From Motiliproteus sp. (GTDB lineage: Bacteria > Pseudomonadota > Gammaproteobacteria > Pseudomonadales > Balneatricaceae), in assembly GCA_026196225.1 (NCBI GenBank), contig JAPHRD010000021.1, positions 44,711 to 108,710 of the forward strand: a stretch of 64,000 bases of DNA. Direction: 5' to 3'. Positions 18,194 through 27,180 of this stretch are shown here, piece after piece. The notes under the pieces are model-generated. The model saw only the letters and a list, made by a program, of their open reading frames with translations. It did not search any database and was not told the DNA's origin. Within the stretch, counting starts at the first letter, position 1. Every line of letters begins with the position of its first letter. The position numbers and the translations under genes are program-made.

Positions 18194-20398
18194 ATGGCTA
18201 GCCGCGCTGAAATTCTCGACCAGAACTTCCGCTCTCGACTATCCAGCCAGCAACTTCCGAAGGTAGATCTGGCGTTAACCCCGGATCAGTTTGGATTAAG
18301 CGCTAATCAACTGATTGAGCTATTCCAATCTCAGCTCTTAAGCCGCCATCTGGATCTGGAATCTCGCCGCCTTCAAGCCCAGAGATTGGCCTTCTACACC
18401 ATCGGCAGTTCAGGACACGAAGGCATGGCAGCGGTAGCCGCTGTCTTCAATCACACCGATATGGCGTTTCTGCACTATCGGGACTGTGCCTTTCTGATCC
18501 AGCGCGCTAAGCAGCTGGAAGGTCAGACAACCCTATCCGACCTGCTGCACTCCTTCTGCGCCTCTCGCGATGATCCAATCTCGGGCGGTCGCCATAAGGT
18601 GCTTGGATCGAAATCGCTCTATATTCCGCCCCAGACCAGCACAGTTGCCTCCCATCTACCCAAGGCTGTGGGTGCAGCCTATAGCATCCCGCTATCGAAG
18701 CGGATGGGCATTGAAGCCCCCTTGCCCACCGATAGTGTAATTCTGTGCAGCTTCGGTGATGCATCCGCCAACCACTCCACCGCCCAGGGGGCGATCAATA
18801 CCGCAGCCTGGATCGCATACCAGAACATGCCATTGGCCCTGGTTTTTATCTGTGAAGATAACGACATTGGTATCTCTACCCCAACCCCTGCGGGATGGAT
18901 CGAAGCCAACTTCAGCCAACGCCCTGGGCTGCACTATCTAAGCTGCGATGGCCTCAACCTGCTGGAGACTTATCAGGCTGCAAAAAAAGCCGAACACTTG
19001 GCCCGACAACTTCATCAACCGGTGTTCCTCCATCTACGAACGGTCCGCCTATTGGGGCACGCTGGCTCCGATGCCGAAATTGCCTACCGAAGCCAACAGC
19101 AAATCGAAGAGATTGAGGCTCAGGACCCTCTACTTTTCAGCGCTGCTTTATTGACCGGCCATAAGATCCTCGATCACCGGGAAGTTCTGGATTTCTACCT
19201 AAAGACTGCAGACAAGGTCCGTAAGGCCGCACAAAAGAGCGACAAGTTCGAGCATTTAAACAACGCTCAAGAGGTCATGGCTTCACTGATCCCGTCTACA
19301 AGGCCAAAGCCACCAGTAAAGGCATCCAAACAGTGCCGAGAGGCGCTATTTGCCGAACAACCGCAAGCACTGCAACAATCTCAACCCCTGGCGCGGCTGA
19401 TCAACTGGGCGCTGACCGATCTGATGCTGGAGAATCCCAACATCGTGCTGGCTGGCGAGGACATCGGCCCCAAAGGCGGGGTCTATAACGTCACCCAGCG
19501 GCTATCGAAACTGTTCGGCGGCCACCGGGTGATCAACACCTTGTTGGACGAACAAAGCATTCTGGGGCTGGCCATCGGCTTGGCCCACAACGGTTTTCTA
19601 CCAATCCCTGAGATTCAGTTTCTCGCCTATATTCATAACGCTGAAGATCAGCTAAGGGGAGAAGCCGCCAGCCTCAGTTTCTTTTCCAACGGCCAGTACA
19701 CCAACCCGATGGTGATTCGAATCGCTGGCCTCGGTTATCAAAAAGGCTTTGGCGGCCACTTCCACAACGACAATAGCATCGCCGTTTTTCGGGATATTCC
19801 CGGCCTGATTCTAGCCTGCCCCAGCAACGGCGCTGATGCCGTAGCCATGCTTCGGGAAGCGGTTCGGTTGGCCCGCGATGAGCAGCGCATTGTGGTGTTT
19901 CTGGAACCCATCGCCCTCTATATGACCCGAGATCTCCATCAACCAGACGATAACCTATGGAGCCACCACTACCCTTCTCCATCGGAAGAACAGACCATTT
20001 CACTGGGAGAATTGGGACAATACGGGGACGGTACAGAACTGGCGATTATCAGCTACGGCAACGGTTACTATCTCAGCCGACAGGCCGCAGAAAAACTTCA
20101 AAAACAGGGAATTAAGCTTCGGGTGATCGACCTGCGCTGGTTAATCCCTCTCAATATCGAGGCGATCATGGCGGCCATATCATCATGCCAACAATTGCTG
20201 ATCGTCGATGAATGTCGCCGGTCCGGCTCGGTCAGCGAGGAGCTGTTCACCCTGTTACGAGAAAACGAGTACTCAGGTCCGATCAAACGATTGACCGCAG
20301 AGAATAGCTATATTGCCCTTGGGCCTGCCTGCACCGCCACTCTGCCAACACAGGAGTCAATCCTGGAACAGGCGCTATCGATGGTTAAGGGTCACTAG
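18194..20398 (+). CDS. fused alpha-beta 2-oxoacid dehydrogenase E1 component
   Basis: The 734-residue thiamine diphosphate enzyme joins both E1 subunits in one chain. Residues to about 370 are alpha-like, with the ThDP motif [15 protein letters not shown] ending at EDNDIGIS. Residues about 385-734 are beta-like ([38 protein letters not shown]). It resembles the branched-chain/acetoin E1 family. Pairing with gcdH suggests it could feed an acyl-CoA related to 2-oxoadipate or lysine catabolism, which is inference. No E2 or E3 gene is present in the window. GGAG lies before the ATG. Its stop overlaps the end of convergent glpK by 14 bp. Confidence 0.82.
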   Translation: MASRAEILDQNFRSRLSSQQLPKVDLALTPDQFGLSANQLIELFQSQLLSRHLDLESRRLQAQRLAFYTIGSSGHEGMAAVAAVFNHTDMAFLHYRDCAFLIQRAKQLEGQTTLSDLLHSFCASRDDPISGGRHKVLGSKSLYIPPQTSTVASHLPKAVGAAYSIPLSKRMGIEAPLPTDSVILCSFGDASANHSTAQGAINTAAWIAYQNMPLALVFICEDNDIGISTPTPAGWIEANFSQRPGLHYLSCDGLNLLETYQAAKKAEHLARQLHQPVFLHLRTVRLLGHAGSDAEIAYRSQQQIEEIEAQDPLLFSAALLTGHKILDHREVLDFYLKTADKVRKAAQKSDKFEHLNNAQEVMASLIPSTRPKPPVKASKQCREALFAEQPQALQQSQPLARLINWALTDLMLENPNIVLAGEDIGPKGGVYNVTQRLSKLFGGHRVINTLLDEQSILGLAIGLAHNGFLPIPEIQFLAYIHNAEDQLRGEAASLSFFSNGQYTNPMVIRIAGLGYQKGFGGHFHNDNSIAVFRDIPGLILACPSNGADAVAMLREAVRLARDEQRIVVFLEPIALYMTRDLHQPDDNLWSHHYPSPSEEQTISLGELGQYGDGTELAIISYGNGYYLSRQAAEKLQKQGIKLRVIDLRWLIPLNIEAIMAAISSCQQLLIVDECRRSGSVSEELFTLLRENEYSGPIKRLTAENSYIALGPACTATLPTQESILEQALSMVKGH

Positions 20399-21875
20399 TA
20401 CCGAGTACCTGACCCGTCGCTTGTCGCCAACCCTGCCACAATCGATCTCGTAACTCCGCCTGCATTTGCGCATCAAACCTATGCTGACGTCTCCACTGCT
20501 GCTGAATCTGTTCCAGGGATTGAAAACAGCCCAACTGCAATCCTGCAAGGTAGGCCGCACCCAATGCCGTGGTTTCACTCACCTCTGGCCGATCCACCGG
20601 CAATTCACAGATATCCGCGAGAAACTGCATCAACCAGTTGTTCGTCACCATGCCACCGTCCACCCGTAGTTCTGCGATGGTGCATCCATCCTGTCGCATC
20701 GCCTGGAGTAGATCCTGGGTCTGATAGGCTACTGATTGCAGCGCAGCACTGGTAATCTCTGCAATACCGCTATCTCGAGTCAGGCCAACAATGGCACCCC
20801 GGGCGTCCGGCTGCCAATAGGGAGCCCCCATACCAGTAAACGCCGGAACCAGATAAACACCGTGATCCTGGGGTAACGACTGCACCAAAGCTTCGCTGTC
20901 GCTGCAGTCTTCCATTAGCTTGAGTCCATCGCGCAACCACTGCATGGTCGCGCCAGCCATAAAAATGCTGCCTTCCAGTGCGTAGGTCACTTTCCCCTCA
21001 AGCTGATAGCCAATAGTGGTGAGCAGCCGACAACTGGATTGCAGCGCCTGTTCGCCGGTATTGAGCATTAGAAAAGCGCCAGTACCGTAGGTGCTTTTCA
21101 GCATTCCCGGTTCCAGACAGCCTTGGCCAATCAGAGCTGCCTGCTGATCCCCCGCCACGCCCAAAATAGGCACTTCAGCACCTAACCAGTGATCGCCGCA
21201 GGTTCCAAAATCGGCACCGCTGTCCATCACGTCCGGCAGCAACGCGTCAGGAATATCGAACAGTTTCAGCAGCTCCGGATCCCAGCAGTGTTGGTGGATG
21301 TTATACAGCATCGTGCGACTGGCGTTGGTGGCGTCGGTACGGTGAGACTTGCCGTCTGTTAGATGCCAAAGCAAAAAGCTATCCACGGTACCAAATGCCA
21401 GCTCGCCCCGTTCCGCCCGCTCTCGGACACCTGCTACATGATCGAGAATCCAGTGCAGTTTGGTGGCGGAAAAATAGGGATCGAGCAGTAGACCGGTCTT
21501 TGCGTTGACCTGCAGCTCTCGACCGTCGTCTTTCAATCGCTGGCAAAATTCAGCGGTACGGCGATCCTGCCAGACAATAGCGTTGTAAACCGGCTCACCC
21601 GTTTGCCGGTCCCACACCAGAGTGGTCTCACGCTGATTGGTAATCCCAATAGCAGCAATCTCTTTAGCTTCCAGACCCGCTGCCGCGATGGCTCCGCGAC
21701 AACTAGCGATCACCGTATCGAGGATTTCCTTAGGGTTGTGTTCAACCCAACCGGACTGGGGAAAGTGTTGCTTGAACTCGAGCTGATGACTCCCCAGCAC
21801 CTGACTGCCCTGATCGAACACCATAGCCCGGGAACTGGTAGTTCCCTGGTCGATAGCCAGCAAATAAGTCCCCAT
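20385..21875 (-). CDS. glpK: glycerol kinase
   Basis: The enzyme phosphorylates glycerol to sn-glycerol 3-phosphate with ATP. From ATG 21875 the product has 496 residues, the usual length, and begins [20 protein letters not shown], the FGGY phosphate-1 motif. Further motifs include [37 protein letters not shown] and [11 protein letters not shown]. The open frame continues 28 codons upstream but that part is not family-like. GlpD is encoded about 1.2 kb away on the other strand, the two separated by an ABM protein and a WYL regulator. No glpF is visible. Confidence 0.93.
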   Translation of the reverse strand: MGTYLLAIDQGTTSSRAMVFDQGSQVLGSHQLEFKQHFPQSGWVEHNPKEILDTVIASCRGAIAAAGLEAKEIAAIGITNQRETTLVWDRQTGEPVYNAIVWQDRRTAEFCQRLKDDGRELQVNAKTGLLLDPYFSATKLHWILDHVAGVRERAERGELAFGTVDSFLLWHLTDGKSHRTDATNASRTMLYNIHQHCWDPELLKLFDIPDALLPDVMDSGADFGTCGDHWLGAEVPILGVAGDQQAALIGQGCLEPGMLKSTYGTGAFLMLNTGEQALQSSCRLLTTIGYQLEGKVTYALEGSIFMAGATMQWLRDGLKLMEDCSDSEALVQSLPQDHGVYLVPAFTGMGAPYWQPDARGAIVGLTRDSGIAEITSAALQSVAYQTQDLLQAMRQDGCTIAELRVDGGMVTNNWLMQFLADICELPVDRPEVSETTALGAAYLAGLQLGCFQSLEQIQQQWRRQHRFDAQMQAELRDRLWQGWRQATGQVLGTSDP

Positions 21876-21983
21876 ATAACCAATCTCTGATCGCTGTTGT
21901 TGGGAAAAAGTATAGATGATGGCTGCCGCCCGGTTAGCTTCCCTCGTATCCATCCGCACCCTCTTTGATAGAGATAATCGAAT

Positions 21984-22011
21984 CCCTACTGACAGTACGT
22001 TGTCAGTAGGG
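21984..22011. promoter_or_regulatory. perfect 10-bp inverted repeat, candidate operator of the YafY/WYL regulator
   Basis: CCCTACTGAC-N8-GTCAGTAGGG lies between divergent glpK and the ABM-protein/regulator operon, 57 bp before the first gene of the latter. The symmetry, G-C ends and position suggest a repressor or activator site, most simply for the regulator encoded at 22413. The transcript could also form a hairpin, but there is no T tract. Confidence 0.55.
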
Positions 22012-22068
22012 CTGCTTTAGGCTGGTGATCGTTAAAGCAACCAACATAACCGAACAAGGAGAGCTATT

Positions 22069-22395
22069 ATGAAACCATCAGTCATTGAATTGGTCACCTA
22101 TCAGTTGAAAAGTGGCGTTAATGTTCAACAACTTGCAGAAACTCACGAGGGGGTTCATGAGTTTCTAAAGGAACAGCCCGGATTTATCTATCGATCCCTT
22201 AGCCAAGACGAATCGGGACAGTGGTTTGATATCGTTTATTGGCAGGATATAGCAACTGCCAAGTCAGCGGGAGACGCCTTTATGGCTGCACCTGCCGGCC
22301 AAGCACTGGGCGCCCTGGCGGATATGGATTCGGTGGTGATGCGCCATATGGTGGCGGAAGCTGAGATGATGGGAGACTGTGAAGGGAGCGCCTGA
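22069..22395 (+). CDS. ABM-like (dimeric alpha-beta barrel) protein
   Basis: The 108-residue protein looks like a ferredoxin-like alpha-beta barrel of the antibiotic-biosynthesis-monooxygenase class: VIELVTYQLKSGV, a helix, then PGFIYRSLSQDESGQWFDIVYWQD. Such proteins often act on small reactive metabolites or quinones, but no substrate can be inferred. AAGGAGAG precedes the ATG. It is the first gene of an operon with the YafY-type regulator 17 bp downstream. Confidence 0.65.
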   Translation: MKPSVIELVTYQLKSGVNVQQLAETHEGVHEFLKEQPGFIYRSLSQDESGQWFDIVYWQDIATAKSAGDAFMAAPAGQALGALADMDSVVMRHMVAEAEMMGDCEGSA

Positions 22396-22412
22396 TCCAG
22401 TAAGAGGAGAGC

Positions 22413-23102
22413 ATGCGGAAAGCGGAGCGACTGTTTCAACTTATTACCCTGCTGCGGAGTCGCCGTCAGGTAATGACCGCACAGGAGTTGGCGGAACGGC
22501 TAGAGGTATCAGAGCGTACCATCTACCGCGACATGCAGGCGCTATCGCTTTCGGGAATGCCAATCGAATCCGAAGCCGGGGTGGGCTATCGACTTCGCCC
22601 CGGTTTCAACATCCCCCCTATCATGTTCGACGAAAACGAGCTGGAAGCATTATTGCTGGGTGTTCGAATGGTTCAAGGTTGGAGTGACGATCAGCTCAGT
22701 CAGGCGGCAGCTACAGCGCTGGATAAGATACGCTCGGTGCTACCGGAACAACTCCATCACCGCCACACCCTTAAGCCAGAATGGCTTCTGGTTCCCGATT
22801 TCCACCGCACCAATCGAACCCAATACAGCAGCCGTATCCGGGAAGCCATCAAGACCCAACAGATGCTTGATCTACACTATCAACGAGAAGATAGCACCTA
22901 TTCCCAACGCCGTGTCTGGCCCCTGGGGTTGGTGTACTGGGGGCAAACCTGGACGCTGGTTGCATGGTGTGAAATACGCCATGACTACCGGATGTTTCGT
23001 CTGGATCGAATACAGGAGCTGGAGGAGAGCGACTGTCACTACCCCTTGCATCCACAGCGTAATCTTCAGCATTACCTCAGTCGCTTCGACTGCGATAGCT
23101 AG
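22413..23102 (+). CDS. YafY-family regulator (HTH + WYL domain)
   Basis: The 229-residue protein has an N-terminal DeoR-like helix-turn-helix (MTAQELAERLEVSERTIYRDMQAL) and a WYL ligand-sensing domain at about 135-205 (LHYQRED through VWPLGLVYWGQTWTLVAWCE). GAGGAG precedes the ATG. It is in an operon with the ABM-like gene and is followed 18 bp later by glpD. Autoregulation through the dyad at 21984-22011 is inferred; control of glpK/glpD is possible but unproven. Confidence 0.85.
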   Translation: MRKAERLFQLITLLRSRRQVMTAQELAERLEVSERTIYRDMQALSLSGMPIESEAGVGYRLRPGFNIPPIMFDENELEALLLGVRMVQGWSDDQLSQAAATALDKIRSVLPEQLHHRHTLKPEWLLVPDFHRTNRTQYSSRIREAIKTQQMLDLHYQREDSTYSQRRVWPLGLVYWGQTWTLVAWCEIRHDYRMFRLDRIQELEESDCHYPLHPQRNLQHYLSRFDCDS

Positions 23103-23120
23103 CGGTTCGAGATATAGGAA

Positions 23121-24632
23121 ATGGAAAGCGCCAGCAAAACTGAATTCCCAGAATGTTACGACCTGCTAGTCGTGGGCGGAGGTATCAATGGCTGCGGTAT
23201 CGCCGCCGATGGATCGCTACGGGGGCTGAAAGTGCTTCTTTGCGAGATGAACGACCTGGCTTCCGCTACCTCCAGTCGCAGCAGTAAGCTGATTCACGGA
23301 GGCCTGCGCTATCTGGAATTCTATCAGTTCGGGATGGTCAGGAAGGCGCTGGAGGAACGAGAAAACCTACTACGGATAGCTCCCCATATCATCCATCCGC
23401 TACGTTTTCGATTGCCCCATCAACCGCAGCTGCGCCCAGCTTGGATGATACGAGCGGGCCTACTGCTCTACGATCATCTTAGTCGGCACAATACTCAACC
23501 CCGCAGTCGATCAATCCGTTTTACTGAAACTGATCCAATCCGGCATCAATTTAAAAACGGCTACGAATATTCAGACGCCTGGGTAGATGACGCCCGATTG
23601 GTCATCCTTAATGCCCGTGCCGCGGCTAACCATAGCGCGCAGATACGCAACTACTGTCAGGTCGTTAATGCCCAGCGATTGCAGGATCACTGGCAGGTAA
23701 CTCTCAAAGAGCGGGCTACTGGAGCCCAAAGCCAAGTCCGCTGCCGAGTGCTGGTAAACGCTACCGGGCCCTGGGTGAACCTCTTTTACCAATCGTCTTT
23801 ATCACAACCATCTCCCCACAGCATGCGCCTAGTGAAGGGCAGCCATATCGTCGTTCCCCGTATTCATGATCAACCTCAAGCTTATATTCTTCAGAACGAT
23901 GACGGCCGCATCGTATTTGTCATTCCTTACCATGAGCACTACTCGATGGTGGGCACCACCGACGTTGATTATCAGGGTGATCCGGGGGAAGTAGAGATCT
24001 CAGAATCTGAACAGCTATACTTGCTGGATATCTGCAACCGCTACTTCAAAGTCTCCTTAGATATCGAATCTATCCGTTGGCAATTTGCCGGCGTACGCCC
24101 ATTGCTGAACGATAGTAATGAAGATGCCCATGCCACCAGCCGTGATTATCAACTAGAGTTAGAGCAGCCCCACAACCAAGCGCCGCTACTGTCGGTTTTT
24201 GGGGGAAAACTCACCAGTTATCGGGTCTTGGCGCAACAAGCGGTGGATCTGCTAGGCCCCCTTTTTCAAGAACTCCCCCCCTGTAAGACTCAGCACCAAC
24301 CACTACCAGGGGGAGACTTTCAGCTATTCAGTATTCTCAAAGACTATTATCAACAGCGCTATCCCTGGCTGCCAGCTACGCTGCTGGATCGTTGGCTACG
24401 GAGCTACGGCACTATGACGGAGCAACTGATTGGCGAATGTAACTCCACCAAACAGCTGGGTACCGATTTTGGACAGGGGTTGTACCAGCGGGAGGTGGAC
24501 TATCTCATCGACAACGAATGGGCCCAAAGCGCTGAGGATATTCTCTGGCGACGATCAAAGCTTGGGATAGAACGTTCAGTTGAAGAAGAAAAGCTTACCC
24601 AATACCTTAGTAAGCAAGCAATTCTATCTTGA
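23121..24632 (+). CDS. glpD: aerobic glycerol-3-phosphate dehydrogenase
   Basis: This FAD membrane-associated enzyme oxidises glycerol 3-phosphate to dihydroxyacetone phosphate and passes electrons to quinone. The 503-residue protein starts with the dinucleotide-binding VVGGGINGCGIAADGSLRG and has ATSSRSSKLIHGGLRYLE, then VGTTDVDYQGDPG and GGKLTSYR. AGGAA lies just before the ATG. It is 18 bp downstream of the WYL regulator and complements the glpK gene nearby. The stop overlaps the convergent gene by 9 bp. Confidence 0.93.
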   Translation: MESASKTEFPECYDLLVVGGGINGCGIAADGSLRGLKVLLCEMNDLASATSSRSSKLIHGGLRYLEFYQFGMVRKALEERENLLRIAPHIIHPLRFRLPHQPQLRPAWMIRAGLLLYDHLSRHNTQPRSRSIRFTETDPIRHQFKNGYEYSDAWVDDARLVILNARAAANHSAQIRNYCQVVNAQRLQDHWQVTLKERATGAQSQVRCRVLVNATGPWVNLFYQSSLSQPSPHSMRLVKGSHIVVPRIHDQPQAYILQNDDGRIVFVIPYHEHYSMVGTTDVDYQGDPGEVEISESEQLYLLDICNRYFKVSLDIESIRWQFAGVRPLLNDSNEDAHATSRDYQLELEQPHNQAPLLSVFGGKLTSYRVLAQQAVDLLGPLFQELPPCKTQHQPLPGGDFQLFSILKDYYQQRYPWLPATLLDRWLRSYGTMTEQLIGECNSTKQLGTDFGQGLYQREVDYLIDNEWAQSAEDILWRRSKLGIERSVEEEKLTQYLSKQAILS

Positions 24633-25220
24633 TTTTTTGCTTAATTTATCAAGTATTAAGAGGGTATTCTGGTCGGGCATACCAGTCTCTGGAAGGTTGT
24701 TCTGCCCCTGAAACAACTTCAACTGCTTCTCTGTTTCTAGGTTGAATATACCGTCCTCTTTATGGTTTGAATTCAATACTAAATTCAATTGGGACTGGAT
24801 TCGCATTACAACATCTTGATACATCAATAATCGCTGCTCACCGAAGCGTACTTCCACGATCGGAGAATACTTTTCGAGACCATCTGGCTTCAGCGATTTA
24901 AGCATTGCTGAAAATGCATTGAAAAACTTTACGTTAGGGTTTTTCTTGCAATAGTTGGCTAATCCGTTAGCGAGGAGCTGAGCAGATTGCCATGGAGATA
25001 CATCAAATAGGTTTTTCTGATGCTGGTTATAACTGGTTAGATAGCCATCAATCCAACCGCCAAAAACAAGGTACTCACGACCTTTGGCATTCCAAGCATT
25101 CAGGTATTGTTGGCAAGTAACCGAACCAGCCCCCTTAATTGCGAACCGATTCTCATCATCTTGTGCCAAGCAAAAGCTTGATACAAAAACAAAACAACTC
25201 GCCAACAAAACCCTATGCAT
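24624..25220 (-). CDS. exported protein with C-terminal peptidoglycan-binding-like domain
   Basis: The 198-residue protein has a signal peptide cleaved near SSFCLAQ, a middle domain with two Cys (VTCQQYLNAW, NYCKKNP) likely disulfide-linked and reminiscent of Rap1a/HdeA-type helical folds, and a C-terminal segment. That segment (QSQLNLVLNSNHKEDGIFN through NLPETGMPDQNTLL) fits PG_binding_1 repeats. It probably acts in the periplasm. Function is unknown. It converges on glpD, and the VPLPA-CTERM gene lies upstream on the same strand. Confidence 0.65.
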   Translation of the reverse strand: MHRVLLASCFVFVSSFCLAQDDENRFAIKGAGSVTCQQYLNAWNAKGREYLVFGGWIDGYLTSYNQHQKNLFDVSPWQSAQLLANGLANYCKKNPNVKFFNAFSAMLKSLKPDGLEKYSPIVEVRFGEQRLLMYQDVVMRIQSQLNLVLNSNHKEDGIFNLETEKQLKLFQGQNNLPETGMPDQNTLLILDKLSKKSR

Positions 25221-25271
25221 AGAAGATCCTTTTCGGGATAACTAAAATCCCTTTATACAATACTTACAATA

Positions 25272-26462
25272 TTACTTCAGCCATTGGCTACGTCGACTTA
25301 CGCCGACTCCCGCCAAACCGGTCAGAAGCAAAATAAGCGTTGCAGGCAGAGGTACTTGCGTGGTGGGTGGATCAGTATCAAACGTAATAGGTGTTTGAGT
25401 GACATTAGCCGTTCCCGCAGACACAAACGTCAAACCCGTATTAAACGCCAAATCGTCGGTAGGATCCAAAGCCTCAGCAGTACTAATATCTAGAATTTTG
25501 AAACTACTGACACCACCAACTATTCCAGTTTCAGCAAAGATGTCAAAAGACACACCAGCGGTGATCGCATACTGAACACCAGCTATTTCAATCAGAAAGT
25601 CTGCATCGCCATTAGGTAGTGCAGCGGGAATCAACACAGTGGCTACATTGGGGCCAGAGTCAACTTCATACTCATAGCCGATTGCGATAATTGGGTCGAT
25701 AAAGATTGGGAATAGGGTGCCCAAACCGTCTTCAAGAATCTCTAATTCGAAGGCAAATTCGGGATTTTCCGGGTCGAACGGATCAGGCAGAATAGGGAAC
25801 ATAGGATCAGCACCAGCAAACAGATCTACTGGCGTGTCACCAAGCTCACCAATTGTAAAGTTATCAATAATAAAGCGATCGCCGCCAAACTCACCGGAGT
25901 TAAAATCGATCAGCGCATAAGCAGCTACACCGCCAAAAGGCAAATCAACTCGGTTTTCTGGAAATACACTGACTCCCACGCCATCAACAAACTCTTCATC
26001 TATGCCGCCGTCACCAAATGGGTCTTCAACTTCCTCTCCGGTATCTAAATTGAAGTAGGCACCCGCAAAGGCCTGAGATCCAATCTGAGCGTGAGACTCG
26101 TCGAAGACCTGGAAAACACCAGTAATTGGGCTGGTGGTGGCAAAACCAAAGCCAACACTACCAATGGCGCCTTGTAGAAAATCCACCCGTAAATCAGGAG
26201 TAAACTCAGTACCACCTTCAAGGCCCGGCTCCTGAACATGAATCTGGTCGGGTCCTGGACCAGAGGTGCTGAATCCAAATGGATCTACGGTACTGAAAAT
26301 AACATCCGCATTGCCATCCGAATCAGCATCAAATAGATGGCTGGTTTCGCCATCAATAGCATCATCAAAAGTAATCACTGTGGCGACAGTGGCCTGAGCA
26401 CTGCCGATAAATCCTGCAAGAGCGCAGAATAAAGTCAGTTTCCTAAAATTCTTCGTCAACAT
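25272..26462 (-). CDS. VPLPA/PEP-CTERM sorted secreted protein
   Basis: From ATG 26462 (AGGAG eight bases upstream) the product has 396 residues. A signal peptide ending near GSAQA is followed by an acidic, Gly- and Asp-rich extracellular region with no known catalytic domain. The C-terminus is VPLPATLILLLTGLAGVGV followed by SRRSQ, the VPLPA variant of the PEP-CTERM exosortase signal: motif, hydrophobic helix, basic tail. It should be processed by an exosortase and displayed or released with exopolysaccharide. No exosortase gene is in the window, but a PrsT-like TPR gene is at 47526. Confidence 0.8.
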   Translation of the reverse strand: MLTKNFRKLTLFCALAGFIGSAQATVATVITFDDAIDGETSHLFDADSDGNADVIFSTVDPFGFSTSGPGPDQIHVQEPGLEGGTEFTPDLRVDFLQGAIGSVGFGFATTSPITGVFQVFDESHAQIGSQAFAGAYFNLDTGEEVEDPFGDGGIDEEFVDGVGVSVFPENRVDLPFGGVAAYALIDFNSGEFGGDRFIIDNFTIGELGDTPVDLFAGADPMFPILPDPFDPENPEFAFELEILEDGLGTLFPIFIDPIIAIGYEYEVDSGPNVATVLIPAALPNGDADFLIEIAGVQYAITAGVSFDIFAETGIVGGVSSFKILDISTAEALDPTDDLAFNTGLTFVSAGTANVTQTPITFDTDPPTTQVPLPATLILLLTGLAGVGVSRRSQWLK

Positions 26463-26670
26463 TGCGTACACTCCTGTACCGTTGTTTAGAGAGTAACTCT
26501 GAAATCCAGGAGTCTTCTGCAATAATTAAGCCGTCTGGATTAACTTATTGTAAGTATGACAATTACTCTTCGCCCGGATTATCGAGATTAGTGAATATGT
26601 TAAGAAACCTGACAGTCCACTACACCTTTGAAACCAATTTATGCCCCTTGATATCTGCATTTCCAATCAT

Positions 26671-27165
26671 TTATAACCCCAGCTCGATCAGGCCAGGGTG
26701 ATCCGCAGGTCGTTGCCCCTGAGGCCAGAAAAACTTTCTTTCTGACTCATCGATAGGCCTGTCGTTAATGCTGGCGTGACGCTGTTTCATCAAGCCATGC
26801 TCATCAAACCACCAATTTTCATTGCCGTACGAGCGGTACCACTGACCACTGTCATCGCGCCATTCGTAAGCGAATCGCACCGCGATCCGATCAACGCTGT
26901 ATGCCCAGAGCTCTTTTATGAGCCGGTATTCCAGTTCTCGAACCCACTTGCGGCTCAAGAAGTCGACGATCTGTTCACGCCCCTGAACAAACTCAGCACG
27001 ATTCCTCCAGAGGCTATCGACGGTGTAGGCCAATGACACTCGCTCAGGCTCACGGCTATTCCAACCATCTTCCGCCATGCGGATCTTGGTTTCGGCCGAT
27101 TCCATATCAAAAGGGGGAAAAGGTGGACGGGATTCTACTGCTGTATTCACGGTAAAAATCTCCAA
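26671..27165 (-). CDS. DUF1348 / NTF2-like protein
   Basis: The 164-residue protein has the SnoaL/NTF2-like cone fold signature of DUF1348: [38 protein letters not shown], and [25 protein letters not shown]. Members are small soluble proteins of unknown function. It is the third gene of the operon that starts with the carboxymuconolactone-decarboxylase-like gene, 15 bp after the flavin/iron-sulfur protein, which suggests a shared role in handling a reactive compound. Confidence 0.8.
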   Translation of the reverse strand: MEIFTVNTAVESRPPFPPFDMESAETKIRMAEDGWNSREPERVSLAYTVDSLWRNRAEFVQGREQIVDFLSRKWVRELEYRLIKELWAYSVDRIAVRFAYEWRDDSGQWYRSYGNENWWFDEHGLMKQRHASINDRPIDESERKFFWPQGQRPADHPGLIELGL

Positions 27166-27180
27166 AATAGCTTTAGATGT

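Noticed and set aside
22660..23169. 169-codon plus-strand frame overlapping the WYL regulator
   Set aside because: It runs in another frame through the WYL domain and into glpD, so it is a shadow of both.
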